From assembly GCA_027676805.1 (NCBI GenBank), contig JAQENU010000005.1, positions 1 through 64,000 on the forward strand: a stretch of DNA of 64,000 nucleotides, given 5' to 3'. This DNA is from Coprobacillaceae bacterium UN01-12pH3A. Lineage in GTDB: Bacteria; Bacillota_I; Bacilli_A; Erysipelotrichales; Coprobacillaceae. Position numbers and translations under genes: made by a program. Each line of letters starts with the position of its first letter. Position 1 is the stretch's first letter. The notes under the pieces were generated by a model. The model was given only the letters and a program-made list of their open reading frames with translations, did no database searches and was not told where the DNA came from. Positions 55,925-64,000 of this stretch are shown here, in pieces.

Positions 55925-56718
55925 TGAGAAAAATTGATTATCATATGCACACTTGCTTTTCTGCTGATAGTGAGGCAGATCCTCAGCAGCATATCAAGCA
56001 GGCAATTAAAATGGGATTAGAAGAAATCTGCTTTACGGATCATCAGGATTTTCATTATCCGGGGACATCGTTTGATGTAGATATTGATCGTTATTTAAAA
56101 ACGATGCTGGATTTAAAAAAGACCTATCAGAATCAAGTGAAAATTAAGATTGGGATTGAAGTCGGATTAGACTGTCTTTATCAAGATGAAATTAAAACAT
56201 TTATAGAGACACATCCTTTTGACTATGTGATTGGTTCAATTCATGCCATCAGAGATACAGAATTCTTTTTACCGGGGAAATTCTTTGACAATAAAACAAA
56301 AGAAGAAGCACATCGTGAATTTTTTGAAGAAACGTTGCGCTGTGTACAGCAATTTGATGACTTTAACTGCTTAGGACATCTGGATTATATTGTTCGCTAT
56401 GGTCCTTATAAAGATAAGTCGGTGAACCATGCAATATATCAGGATATTATTGATGAAATCTTTAAAACATTGATCAAAAAGGGAAAAGGAATTGAAGTCA
56501 ATACATCCGGATTTAAAGATTTAGAAACCTGTGGCTTTCCAAACTTTGAACAGGTGCAGCGCTACTATGATTTAGGCGGACGAATCATTACGATCGGAAC
56601 TGATTCCCATACCAGTGACAGAGTGGGAGAAAATGTCGACAGAGTTGTAAAGGAACTTGAAAAGATCGGTTTCAAGGATGTTTCAACTTTCACAAAACGT
56701 GTGAAAGATTCGATTTAA
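55924..56718 (+). CDS. hisK: Histidinol-phosphatase, PHP family (HisK/HisJ)
   Basis: PHP-type metal phosphatase, 264 residues, that makes histidinol from histidinol phosphate in organisms whose HisB lacks a phosphatase domain. Metal-binding motifs: DYHMHTCFSAD, CFTDHQDF, GSIHAI, GHLDYI and GTDSHT. Its position as the last gene of the his operon supports the specific role over a general PHP hydrolase. Confidence 0.92.
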   Translation: MRKIDYHMHTCFSADSEADPQQHIKQAIKMGLEEICFTDHQDFHYPGTSFDVDIDRYLKTMLDLKKTYQNQVKIKIGIEVGLDCLYQDEIKTFIETHPFDYVIGSIHAIRDTEFFLPGKFFDNKTKEEAHREFFEETLRCVQQFDDFNCLGHLDYIVRYGPYKDKSVNHAIYQDIIDEIFKTLIKKGKGIEVNTSGFKDLETCGFPNFEQVQRYYDLGGRIITIGTDSHTSDRVGENVDRVVKELEKIGFKDVSTFTKRVKDSI

Positions 56719-56720
56719 TT

Positions 56721-56750
56721 GTGCTATAATAAATAAAATAGCACTTTTTT
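56721..56750 (+). terminator. His operon terminator overlapping a -10 box
   Basis: GTGCTAT (56721-56727) pairs with ATAGCAC (56738-56744), followed by six T. The same bases contain the extended -10 TG-C-TATAAT (56722-56730), which could be the promoter of the following transporter gene. Confidence 0.8.
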
Positions 56751-56767
56751 GTTTGAAGGGGGATATT

Positions 56768-57931
56768 ATGCAATTCTTAATAAAAAAATGTATCAAAGAT
56801 TATGAACAGGTAGATCGGCGAGAAGTGAGAGAACGCTATGGAACATTTGTCAGCATTATTTCTATTATTTGCAATATTGTCTTGGCTACTTCTAAATTAA
56901 TCGTTGGAATATTTTCAAAAAGTATCTCCATTCAGGCAGATGCCTTAAACAACTATTCAGATGTGGGGAGCAATCTTGCGACCTTGTTTGGCTTTAAGCT
57001 AGCCAGCAAGCACCCTGATACGGATCATCCTTACGGGCATGGACGCATTGAATATATTTCGGGATTAATTATCTCATTTTTAATTTTGATGGTGGCATTG
57101 CAGTCATTGAAAGAATCCGTGATGAAAATTATTCATCCGGAAGTAATTCAATTCAGTTATATCGGGATTGCTGTGCTGGTTTTTTCAATGCTGGTGAAAT
57201 TTTTGATGGCAAAAATGAATAATACGATTGGTGAACGCATTCATTCCACTTCTTTAAAAGCTGCCAGTCAGGATAGCTATAATGATATGATTACCACTTT
57301 TGCTGCTATGATCGGGATGCTGGTCAGTCATTTTGCATCATGGAATATTGATGGTTGGATTGGATTATTTGTGTCGTTCATTGTATTAAAAGCAGGATAT
57401 GACGTTTTTAAAGATACTGTTGGTCCATTGTTGGGACAGGCGCCGGATAAAGAATTAGTAGAGGGAATTGCCAATCTAGTGATGTCTTATCAAGGCATTT
57501 TAGGTATTCATGATTTTATGCTGCATGATTACGGTCCTGGAAGATCGTTTGTTACACTACATGCAGAGATTGACTGCCATGATGATCTTTTAGAAATTCA
57601 TGATGTGATCGATTTAGTCGAAAGGGAAATTCTAAGCCGTTTTAATGTACACGCTACCATTCATATGGATCCGGTGGACAGTACGAATGAAATGATCAAT
57701 GAATTAAAAGAAAAAGTAATTCAGATTATTGAAAAAATCAATCCTGTCTACACGATCCATGATTTTCGTTTAGTCAGCGGACCGACGCATACGAATATTC
57801 TTTTTGATGTTGTTTTACCGCCGGAAGATGAAACGAATGTGATTGAATTGAAAGAAAAAATTGATCGGGAAGTGAAGCGATTGGATAAGAATTTCTTTAC
57901 CGTTGTTGAAGTCGATCGTGCTTATTATTGA
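56768..57931 (+). CDS. Cation diffusion facilitator transporter
   Basis: A 387-residue CDF-type cation/H+ antiporter, generally exporting Zn2+, Fe2+ or Mn2+. It has six hydrophobic segments (about 25-220), the metal-site motif DALNNYSDVG and HPYGHGRIEYISG. The C-terminal cytoplasmic domain spans about 215-385 and is longer than in most, with a second ferredoxin-like repeat-like half. The start at 56768 follows AGGGGGAT; an earlier in-frame ATG lies at 56753. Confidence 0.9.
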   Translation: MQFLIKKCIKDYEQVDRREVRERYGTFVSIISIICNIVLATSKLIVGIFSKSISIQADALNNYSDVGSNLATLFGFKLASKHPDTDHPYGHGRIEYISGLIISFLILMVALQSLKESVMKIIHPEVIQFSYIGIAVLVFSMLVKFLMAKMNNTIGERIHSTSLKAASQDSYNDMITTFAAMIGMLVSHFASWNIDGWIGLFVSFIVLKAGYDVFKDTVGPLLGQAPDKELVEGIANLVMSYQGILGIHDFMLHDYGPGRSFVTLHAEIDCHDDLLEIHDVIDLVEREILSRFNVHATIHMDPVDSTNEMINELKEKVIQIIEKINPVYTIHDFRLVSGPTHTNILFDVVLPPEDETNVIELKEKIDREVKRLDKNFFTVVEVDRAYY

Positions 57932-58018
57932 TCCTTATGTCATATTCCATAAATATTTGTCTAATTCTTCGGTTTGTGCTATTATTTAAATAGATATATT
58001 GAATAATGGAGGGACTAT

Positions 58019-58231
58019 ATGAAAACAAAAATGGAAATTCAATATCATGACAAAAATGTCATCACAGCGGATATTGAAAAAGCAGTAAAAGAAGAATTAA
58101 AAGTCAAGGGGATAAAAATGAATACAATCGACACTTTGGATATATTCTATCAGCCAGAAACCGGTGCGATTTACTATTTAGCTAATTTAGCAGATGGGAC
58201 AGAAGCAAAAGGGGAAGTAGTGGAGATTTAG
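58019..58231 (+). CDS. Small conserved protein, possibly DUF6465 type
   Basis: A 70-residue soluble protein: MKTKMEIQYHDKNVITADIE start, a Lys/Glu-rich helix and a beta-hairpin with YYLANLADG. It resembles DUF6465 proteins of Clostridia; function unknown. GGAGGG with good spacing precedes the ATG. It is monocistronic, ended by a strong terminator. Confidence 0.75.
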   Translation: MKTKMEIQYHDKNVITADIEKAVKEELKVKGIKMNTIDTLDIFYQPETGAIYYLANLADGTEAKGEVVEI

Positions 58232-58239
58232 CTGTGAAT

Positions 58240-58261
58240 AGAGGCGCTGCCTCTTTTTTTT
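58240..58261 (+). terminator. Terminator of the small conserved protein gene
   Basis: AGAGGC (58240-58245), GCT loop and GCCTCT (58249-58254), followed by seven T. Confidence 0.85.
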
Positions 58262-58270
58262 GTCGACTTT

Positions 58271-58284
58271 TGTAAGCGCAAACA
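58271..58284 (+). promoter_or_regulatory. cre-like site (CcpA) upstream of the HPr gene
   Basis: TGTAAGCGCAAACA matches the cre consensus TGNAANCGNWNNCW at every fixed position. It ends 16 bp before the -35 box, centred about 58 bp upstream of the likely transcription start, a placement typical of CcpA activation. Confidence 0.65.
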
Positions 58285-58300
58285 TTTTTGGTTAAAAGCA

Positions 58301-58329
58301 TTGGATTATTCCTAAAAGTACGCTATAAT
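58301..58329 (+). promoter_or_regulatory. Promoter of the HPr-pgm operon
   Basis: TTGGAT (58301-58306), a 17-bp spacer and TATAAT (58324-58329). Confidence 0.8.
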
Positions 58330-58368
58330 AGAAGCATGAAAGGTCAATCAGTTAGGGAGGAATGGAAT

Positions 58369-58638
58369 ATGACTTTGAATTATAAATTTGTGGTGACTGA
58401 TCCGTTAGGAATGCACGCAAAATCTTTAACCGCTTTAGTAAATGAAGCAAGCAAGTTTGACAGCAACATCAAATTAATCTATGATGGGAAAGAGGCAAGC
58501 TTGAAATCGATTATGGGTGTGATGGCATTGGGGATTCCCACAAAGGCGCACTTGGAAATCGTAGCTGAAGGGCAGGATGAACCGGAAGTAATCGATAAGT
58601 TGAAAGAAGTCATCAAAGATTTGCATATTGCCGAATAA
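58369..58638 (+). CDS. HPr-like phosphocarrier protein
   Basis: An 89-residue HPr-fold protein. It has the phosphorylatable His16 in GMHAKSL and the regulatory Ser47 in LKSIMGVMALG. The canonical HPr sequence after His is Ala-Arg-Pro; here it is Ala-Lys-Ser, so the otherwise near-invariant Arg and Pro are missing. It may still accept phosphate from enzyme I or act mainly in Ser-phosphorylation-dependent regulation, like Crh. GGGAGG at 58355-58360 sets the ATG at 58369. It sits 41 nt before pgm, with no ptsI nearby. Confidence 0.85.
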   Translation: MTLNYKFVVTDPLGMHAKSLTALVNEASKFDSNIKLIYDGKEASLKSIMGVMALGIPTKAHLEIVAEGQDEPEVIDKLKEVIKDLHIAE

Positions 58639-58679
58639 ACAAGTGATTAAAGTAAAAAAATAGGGGTGGATAAAACGAT

Positions 58680-60383
58680 ATGGGTTATCAAGAAAAATAC
58701 AATCAATGGTTAAGTTTTGAAGGATTAGATGAAAGTATGAAAGCTAGTCTAAAAGAAATGGATGAAAAAGAAAAAGAAGACGCGTTTTATACTAATCTTG
58801 AATTTGGTACTGCCGGGATGCGCGGCATCTTGGGAGCAGGGACCAACCGTTTAAATATTTATACAATTCGTAAAGCAAACGTTGGGTTTGCTAAATATGT
58901 ATTGACCTTGCCAAATGGTAAAGAACGTGGAGTAGCAATCGGATATGATAATCGACACATGTCGTATCGTTTTGCAATCGAATCAGCAAAAGTATTAGCC
59001 ACTTATGGAATTAAATCTTATCTGTTTGAAAGCTTACGTCCGACACCGGAATTATCTTTTGCGGTTCGTCATTTAGGATGTGCCGGTGGAATCATGATTA
59101 CAGCCAGCCATAATCCAAAAGAATATAATGGATATAAAGTGTATGACGATACTGGATGTCAGCTGATCCCTGAATGGGCAGATCAAGTGGTAGACTATGT
59201 CAATCAGGTTGAAGATGAATTAAATGTTGAAGTATGCAGTGATGAAGAAGCTTATCCATACATTACGTATATTGGCGAAGAAGTGGATGAGGCTTATTAT
59301 AAGGAAGTCATGGCGATTGAAATCAATCCGGGAATGGATAAAAAAGATTTTAAAATCGTTTTCTCTCCTCAGCACGGGACTTCAAATATTCCTGTCAGAA
59401 CATGTTTGGAAAGATTGGGATATGATTTGATTCCGGTATTGGCACAATGTGCTCCGGATCCTGATTTCACAAATACAAAATCACCGAATCCGGAAGTGGA
59501 GGCTTCTTATGAATTAGCTATTAAAAAGGCTAAAGAAGTGGATGCAGACGTAGTGGTGATCTGTGATCCTGATGGGGATCGTTTAGGCGTAGTCGCTAAG
59601 CATGAAGGAGAATACGTGCTGATGAGCGGTAATCAGTCTGCAGCCGTTTATTTGGAGTATATTTTAAGTCAATTAAAAGAAAAAGGAACATTGCCAAATA
59701 ATGCGGTAATGTATAATACGATCGTTACATCTGATTTAGGTGAATTAGTAGCGAGAAGCTATGGTGTTGACGTTGAAAAGACATTGACCGGATTTAAATT
59801 TATCGGAGATAAGATCAGAAAATATGAAAAGACCGGAGAAAAACAATTTGTCTTCGGATACGAGGAAAGCTATGGCTGTGTCATCAAGGACTTCGTTCGT
59901 GATAAAGATGCCATTCAAGCAGTTTTAACTGCGGCTGAAGCTGGAAATTATTACAAAAAGCAAGGAAAAGATTTAGTTGATGTACTAAATGATCTGTACG
60001 CTAAACATGGAACATTCAAAGAAACTCAGATTGCTTTATCAAAAGCAGGTGTGGAAGGTGCTCAGCAGATTAAAAATATCATGACGGGTTTAAGAGAGAA
60101 TGCACCGGCTGAAATCGCCGGATATAAAGTAGTCAGCGCAGAGGATTATGAAACAAGCATCAAAACAGCAGACGGTCAGGAAACTGTTATTGATCTGCCA
60201 AAATCAAATGTTTTAAAATATTACCTGGAAGATGGATCTTGGATTGCTGCCAGACCAAGCGGGACAGAACCAAAATGTAAATTCTACTTCTCAATTAAAG
60301 GCAGCAACCAGCAAGATGCACTGGATAAGACAAATGTCTTCCATAAAGCAATGATGGAAATGATTGGTGAAACAGAATATTAA
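58680..60383 (+). CDS. Phosphoglucomutase / phosphomannomutase
   Basis: A 567-residue alpha-D-phosphohexomutase of the PgcA type that converts glucose 6-phosphate and glucose 1-phosphate. The active-site Ser is in TASHNPKEYNGYK, the metal loop in CDPDGDRLG, the sugar-binding loop is GYEESYGC and the phosphate-binding loop is RPSGTEPK. GGGGTGG precedes the ATG. As part of the HPr transcript it supplies glucose 1-phosphate for glycogen synthesis. Confidence 0.94.
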   Translation: MGYQEKYNQWLSFEGLDESMKASLKEMDEKEKEDAFYTNLEFGTAGMRGILGAGTNRLNIYTIRKANVGFAKYVLTLPNGKERGVAIGYDNRHMSYRFAIESAKVLATYGIKSYLFESLRPTPELSFAVRHLGCAGGIMITASHNPKEYNGYKVYDDTGCQLIPEWADQVVDYVNQVEDELNVEVCSDEEAYPYITYIGEEVDEAYYKEVMAIEINPGMDKKDFKIVFSPQHGTSNIPVRTCLERLGYDLIPVLAQCAPDPDFTNTKSPNPEVEASYELAIKKAKEVDADVVVICDPDGDRLGVVAKHEGEYVLMSGNQSAAVYLEYILSQLKEKGTLPNNAVMYNTIVTSDLGELVARSYGVDVEKTLTGFKFIGDKIRKYEKTGEKQFVFGYEESYGCVIKDFVRDKDAIQAVLTAAEAGNYYKKQGKDLVDVLNDLYAKHGTFKETQIALSKAGVEGAQQIKNIMTGLRENAPAEIAGYKVVSAEDYETSIKTADGQETVIDLPKSNVLKYYLEDGSWIAARPSGTEPKCKFYFSIKGSNQQDALDKTNVFHKAMMEMIGETEY

Positions 60384-60392
60384 AATTCATGA

Positions 60393-60418
60393 AACGGGTC
60401 TTTGGACTCGTTTTTTAT
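60393..60418 (+). terminator. Terminator of the HPr-pgm operon
   Basis: AACGGGTC (60393-60400), TTTG loop and GACTCGTT (60405-60412, one G-U pair) with a T-rich tail. Confidence 0.8.
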
Positions 60419-60424
60419 TTATTT

Positions 60425-60438
60425 TGAAAACGCTATCA
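60425..60438 (+). promoter_or_regulatory. cre-like site (CcpA) upstream of glgB
   Basis: TGAAAACGCTATCA matches the cre consensus at every fixed position. It lies about 28 bp upstream of the extended -10, centred about 50 bp before the start of transcription, again suggesting activation. Confidence 0.7.
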
Positions 60439-60465
60439 TTTTAGAGTGAAATATGTTTAGTTATT

Positions 60466-60474
60466 TGTTATAAT
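60466..60474 (+). promoter_or_regulatory. Extended -10 promoter of glgBP
   Basis: TG-T-TATAAT; GTGAAA is the weak -35 17 bp upstream. A weak -35 fits activation by a bound regulator. Confidence 0.65.
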
Positions 60475-60501
60475 AGGACTATAGTTAAAGGGGGAAATTT
60501 T

Positions 60502-62355
60502 ATGCTAGATGAATTTTTGATTCAGCTGTTCTATGAAGGACAGTGCTTGGAAGCATATAAAGTATTTGGCGCCCATCTTTGTAAAGAAGAGGAAGTCAAA
60601 GGAGTACGTTTTACCGTTTATGCACCTAACGCTAAAAATGTATTTGTCGTTGGTGAATTTAATGAATGGCAGCAGACGCATCCTTTAAAGAAAATGGGGG
60701 ACGGAGGAATCTATTCAGGATTCGTTCCAAAAGCAAAAGCAGGACAGCTTTATAAATATTTGCTGATTGGACCAAATGGGCAGCATCTTTATAAGGCAGA
60801 TCCATATGCGCGTTACAGTGAAGTGCGTCCGGGGAATGCTTCACGTATTTATGATTTAGAACGTTTTCGTTGGGGCGATAAGCGCTGGAAAGCAAAACAG
60901 GATAAGCATTTTGAAAAAAATCTGAATATCTATGAAATGCATATCGGCTCTTGGAAAATGAAGAAAGATTATACGGATGAAGAGGACGGAGAATTTTATA
61001 ATTATGAAGAGATTGCCGAAAAACTGATTCCCTACATAAAAGAAATGGGCTATACGCATATCGAATTAATGCCACTGTCCGAATATCCGTTTGACGGATC
61101 ATGGGGATATCAGGTAACAGGATATTTCAGTGCAACCAGCCGTTATGGAACACCAAAGCAGTTGATGAGCTTCATTAATCAGTGCCATAAAGAAGGAATC
61201 GGGGTCATCATGGATTTTGTTCCTGTTCATTTTGTCAAAGATGCGCATGGCTTAGCAATGTTTGACGGCGGATGTGTTTATGAATATCCGGATTTAAATC
61301 GTCGCTATACAGAGTGGGATAGTGTTTATTTTGATTTAGGACGCGATGAAGTCCGCAGCTTTATGATGTCAGCCATCAACTTTTGGATTGAATATTATCA
61401 TATTGACGGAATTCGCTTTGATGCTGTCAGTCACCTAATCTTTTGGAAAGGCAACAAAGAGATGGGGACCAATGACGGAGCCATCGATTTTATGAAGCGT
61501 ATGACGTATAAAATCAATGAACGCCATCCTAATACATTACTGATTGCCGAGGACTCATCTGATTATCCGAAAGTAACGCGTTCCAGTGTGGAAGGTGGTC
61601 TTGGCTTTGATTATAAGTGGGATTTAGGATGGATGAATGATACCTTGAAATATATGGCATTGGATCCTTATTTTAGGCAGCATGAACATCATTTAATCAC
61701 ATTCTCAATGGCTTATTTCTATAGTGAAAACTACATACTGCCGTTTTCTCATGACGAAGTGGTTCATTCTAAAAAAACGATTATTGATAAAATCTATGGA
61801 ACCTATGAAGAAAAACTGGCACAGCTTAAAACTTTATATATTTATATGATGAGTCACCCCGGTAAGAAACTCAATTTCATGGGGAATGAACTGGCAGAGT
61901 ATAAAGAGTGGGATGAAAAGAAATCACTGGGATGGAACATCTTGTCTTATCCGGTGCATGATTCTTTCCATGAATTTATCAAAAAAATGAATCAAATAGT
62001 GAATGACTATCCGGCATTGTATCAAAATGATTATTACCAAGAGGGCTTTGAGTGGATGGTTGTCGATGACAATAAGCAAAGCGTGTTTGCTTATGAAAGA
62101 AAAACGCTGGAGGGACAGCATTTATTGATTGTGCTTAACTTCACGCCAAATGCTCATGCCTCTTATTGCATACCGGTAACAAAAGCGGGAAAATATAAGG
62201 AAATATTAAATAGTGACAAAGATATTTATTCTGGAAGCAATCAGGTGAATTCACGACAGTTAAAAACGAAAAAAGGCATCGTGTTAGGAAAGCCTTATTC
62301 GATTGATGTGAAAATAGCCCCTTATACCGGAATGATCTTTGAATGGAAAGAATAG
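60502..62355 (+). CDS. glgB: 1,4-alpha-glucan branching enzyme GlgB
   Basis: GH13 enzyme of 617 residues that makes alpha-1,6 branches in glycogen. The N-terminal CBM48 domain (about 15-110) has FTVYAPNAKNVFVVGEFN. The catalytic barrel shows DFVPVHF, the nucleophile Asp in DGIRFDAVSHLI, the acid Glu in LLIAEDSSDYP and FSHDEVVHSKK. Family lengths are usually 620-730; this is a short form. The glgP gene starts 13 nt downstream. Confidence 0.95.
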   Translation: MLDEFLIQLFYEGQCLEAYKVFGAHLCKEEEVKGVRFTVYAPNAKNVFVVGEFNEWQQTHPLKKMGDGGIYSGFVPKAKAGQLYKYLLIGPNGQHLYKADPYARYSEVRPGNASRIYDLERFRWGDKRWKAKQDKHFEKNLNIYEMHIGSWKMKKDYTDEEDGEFYNYEEIAEKLIPYIKEMGYTHIELMPLSEYPFDGSWGYQVTGYFSATSRYGTPKQLMSFINQCHKEGIGVIMDFVPVHFVKDAHGLAMFDGGCVYEYPDLNRRYTEWDSVYFDLGRDEVRSFMMSAINFWIEYYHIDGIRFDAVSHLIFWKGNKEMGTNDGAIDFMKRMTYKINERHPNTLLIAEDSSDYPKVTRSSVEGGLGFDYKWDLGWMNDTLKYMALDPYFRQHEHHLITFSMAYFYSENYILPFSHDEVVHSKKTIIDKIYGTYEEKLAQLKTLYIYMMSHPGKKLNFMGNELAEYKEWDEKKSLGWNILSYPVHDSFHEFIKKMNQIVNDYPALYQNDYYQEGFEWMVVDDNKQSVFAYERKTLEGQHLLIVLNFTPNAHASYCIPVTKAGKYKEILNSDKDIYSGSNQVNSRQLKTKKGIVLGKPYSIDVKIAPYTGMIFEWKE

Positions 62356-62368
62356 TGAGGAAATAAAG

Positions 62369-64000
62369 ATGTTTAGAAATAAAGAAGAATTTAAAGCGGA
62401 GTTTACAAAAAGAATTATTGAAGGCTATGGACGTCCTTTAAAAGAAGCCCATGTTACAGAAAAATTTATGGTTTTGGAAAAACTGATCCGTGACCAGGCT
62501 GCCATTAATTGGGCTTTGACGAAAGAAGAAGTACAAGCCAGTCAGCAAAAACAGATGACCTATTTTTCGATGGAATTTTTGATTGGCAGACTGCTGGTCA
62601 ATAATATGATGAATTTAGGTGTTTATGATATTGTTAAAGAGGGATTGGCAGACTTGGATATTAATATTCATGAACTGGAAGAATTGGAATCTGATCCCGG
62701 TTTAGGGAATGGCGGCTTGGGACGTCTAGCGGCTTGTTTCATGGATTCTTTGGCTTCTTTGTCAATGCCGGGGCATGGAAATACCTTACGTTATCAATAT
62801 GGCTTATTTAAGCAGAAAATTGTTGATGGTTATCAAACTGAAATTCCGGATCAATGGATGTCAATCGGGAACATGTGGGAAATCAGAAAGCCAAAGCATG
62901 CCGTAGATGTTCGCTTTTGGGGAAAGGTCATTTGGGATGACAGTACCGGACGATTTAAACATGTCGATGCGGAATGTATTCGTGCCGTTCCTTATGATAT
63001 GCCTATTATCGGAAATGAAACGACCGTGACCAATACGCTGCGCTTATGGGACGCTGAAGTCAGTACGAATATCCCGACTAACAAAGATTTTCGTCAATAT
63101 TCCCAGGAGGTCAACGAAATCTGTCAGAACCTTTACCCTGATGATTCTACTTTGGCTGGGCGTACTCTGCGTTTAAAACAGCAGTATTTCTTTGTCTCTG
63201 CCGGATTGCAGGCATTGATTAAATCACATCTAAGAACCTACAAGACTTTAGATAATTTCCATGAAAAGAATGTTATTCAATTAAATGATACTCATCCTGT
63301 ACTGGCAATTCCGGAATTGATGCGTCTGCTTATTGATGAACATGATTATGATTGGGAAGACGCATGGGAGATCGTTTCTCATACAATGGCTTATACCAAC
63401 CATACGATTTTGTCGGAAGCATTGGAAAAATGGCCGATTGATACCATGCGTGCTTTACTGCCGCGTGTTTACATGATGATCGAAGAAATTAATCGCCGCT
63501 TTATCGGCTATGTAAAGGAACATGTATCAAATCCGGATGAAGTGTTTGACCGTGTACTGATTATCAAAGACGGACAGGTGCATATGGCACATTTAGCGAT
63601 TGTTGGAAGCTTTAGTGTAAATGGCGTAGCACGTTTGCATACAGATATTTTAATTCATCAGGAAATGAAAGCTTTTGCGGAACTTTATCCAAATAAGTTT
63701 AATAATAAAACAAACGGAATCACACATCGCCGCTGGCTTGCTTATGCCAATCCGCAGTTAAAAGAGCTGCTGCATGATACTATCGGAGATCATTGGATCA
63801 AAGAGCCGGACGAATTAGAAAAATTAATGGCTTATGTCGATGATCCGAATATTCAAAAACGTTTTATGCAGGTGAAACGTGATCGTAAAAAGATTTTAGC
63901 ACGCTATATTCAAAAGAATAATGGCATTCATGTAAATGTGGATTCGATCTTTGACATTCAGGTAAAGCGTCTGCATGCTTATAAGCGTCAGCTGCTGAAT
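62369..64000 (+). CDS. glgP: Glycogen phosphorylase GlgP, 3' end beyond window
   Basis: Releases glucose 1-phosphate from glycogen. About 543 codons are present, with the reading frame open to the edge; the full family length is about 750-830. N-terminal motifs: QMTYFSMEFLIGR, LESDPGLGNGGLGRLAACF (split around GNGGLGRL), LNDTHPVLAIPELMR, and at the edge VKRLHAYKRQLLN. The pyridoxal-phosphate Lys lies beyond the window. GTGAGGAAA precedes the ATG, and it is cotranscribed with glgB. Confidence 0.93.
   Translation, partial: MFRNKEEFKAEFTKRIIEGYGRPLKEAHVTEKFMVLEKLIRDQAAINWALTKEEVQASQQKQMTYFSMEFLIGRLLVNNMMNLGVYDIVKEGLADLDINIHELEELESDPGLGNGGLGRLAACFMDSLASLSMPGHGNTLRYQYGLFKQKIVDGYQTEIPDQWMSIGNMWEIRKPKHAVDVRFWGKVIWDDSTGRFKHVDAECIRAVPYDMPIIGNETTVTNTLRLWDAEVSTNIPTNKDFRQYSQEVNEICQNLYPDDSTLAGRTLRLKQQYFFVSAGLQALIKSHLRTYKTLDNFHEKNVIQLNDTHPVLAIPELMRLLIDEHDYDWEDAWEIVSHTMAYTNHTILSEALEKWPIDTMRALLPRVYMMIEEINRRFIGYVKEHVSNPDEVFDRVLIIKDGQVHMAHLAIVGSFSVNGVARLHTDILIHQEMKAFAELYPNKFNNKTNGITHRRWLAYANPQLKELLHDTIGDHWIKEPDELEKLMAYVDDPNIQKRFMQVKRDRKKILARYIQKNNGIHVNVDSIFDIQVKRLHAYKRQLLN

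Noticed and set aside
60659..61102. 147-codon open frame on the minus strand inside glgB
   Set aside because: Fully embedded in the GlgB catalytic region with no SD or recognisable domain.

Overview
The window is chromosomal DNA of a low-GC Firmicute. Gene content and order point to a spore-forming lineage such as Erysipelotrichia (Clostridium innocuum/Holdemania-like); this placement is inference. Support comes from dnaG-rpoD-trmK-nif3 and ybeY-cdd-era-recO blocks, a dimeric-type glycyl-tRNA synthetase, the sporulation pair yqfC-yqfD next to phoH, a hisZ-dependent short HisG, CcpA-type cre sites, and strong SD sequences with many extended -10 (TGnTATAAT) promoters.

Layout. 1-8.2 kb: the end of an IS3-type insertion sequence at the left edge, sbcDC, a membrane GGDEF/EAL protein, and a leftward pair of zinc-ribbon proteins (one SPFH type). 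8.4-15.2 kb: tRNA-Leu, then an AT-rich accessory locus with a secreted Gly/Tyr-rich peptide, a lipoprotein, two MacB-architecture ABC half transporters, a broken C-terminal copy of the lipoprotein, a tiny membrane ORF and a type I signal peptidase. It looks like a bacteriocin or antimicrobial-peptide export/immunity system and is the best candidate here for something undescribed. 15.2-17.5 kb: HAD phosphatase, AraC regulator and PAP2 phosphatase, all leftward.

17.6-30 kb: a C39-peptidase ABC exporter abutting ybeY, then cdd, era, recO, a YgiQ-type radical SAM protein, glyS with a terminator in its leader, dnaG, rpoD, trmK and nif3. 30-45 kb: Xaa-Pro aminopeptidase, acetyltransferase, GyrI-like protein, GH1 glycosidase, two HTH-membrane regulators, M23 peptidase, yqfC-yqfD-phoH, DEAD helicase, MATE pump, a secreted protein, and an overlapping operon of MBL hydrolase, a 54-aa membrane protein and a PH-like membrane protein. 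45-49.3 kb: an accessory stretch with a lone serine recombinase, a free EAL phosphodiesterase and an LRR/InlB-repeat surface protein ending in NPNTG.

49.5-56.7 kb: the histidine operon hisZGDBHAFI(E)K (no hisC), preceded by a translated leader peptide with four consecutive His codons and competing hairpins that form a classical attenuator. 56.7-64 kb: a CDF cation transporter, a small conserved protein, a divergent HPr, phosphoglucomutase, glgB and the start of glgP. HPr-pgm and glgBP each have a consensus cre site upstream of their promoter, which suggests coordinated carbon-catabolite control of glycogen metabolism.
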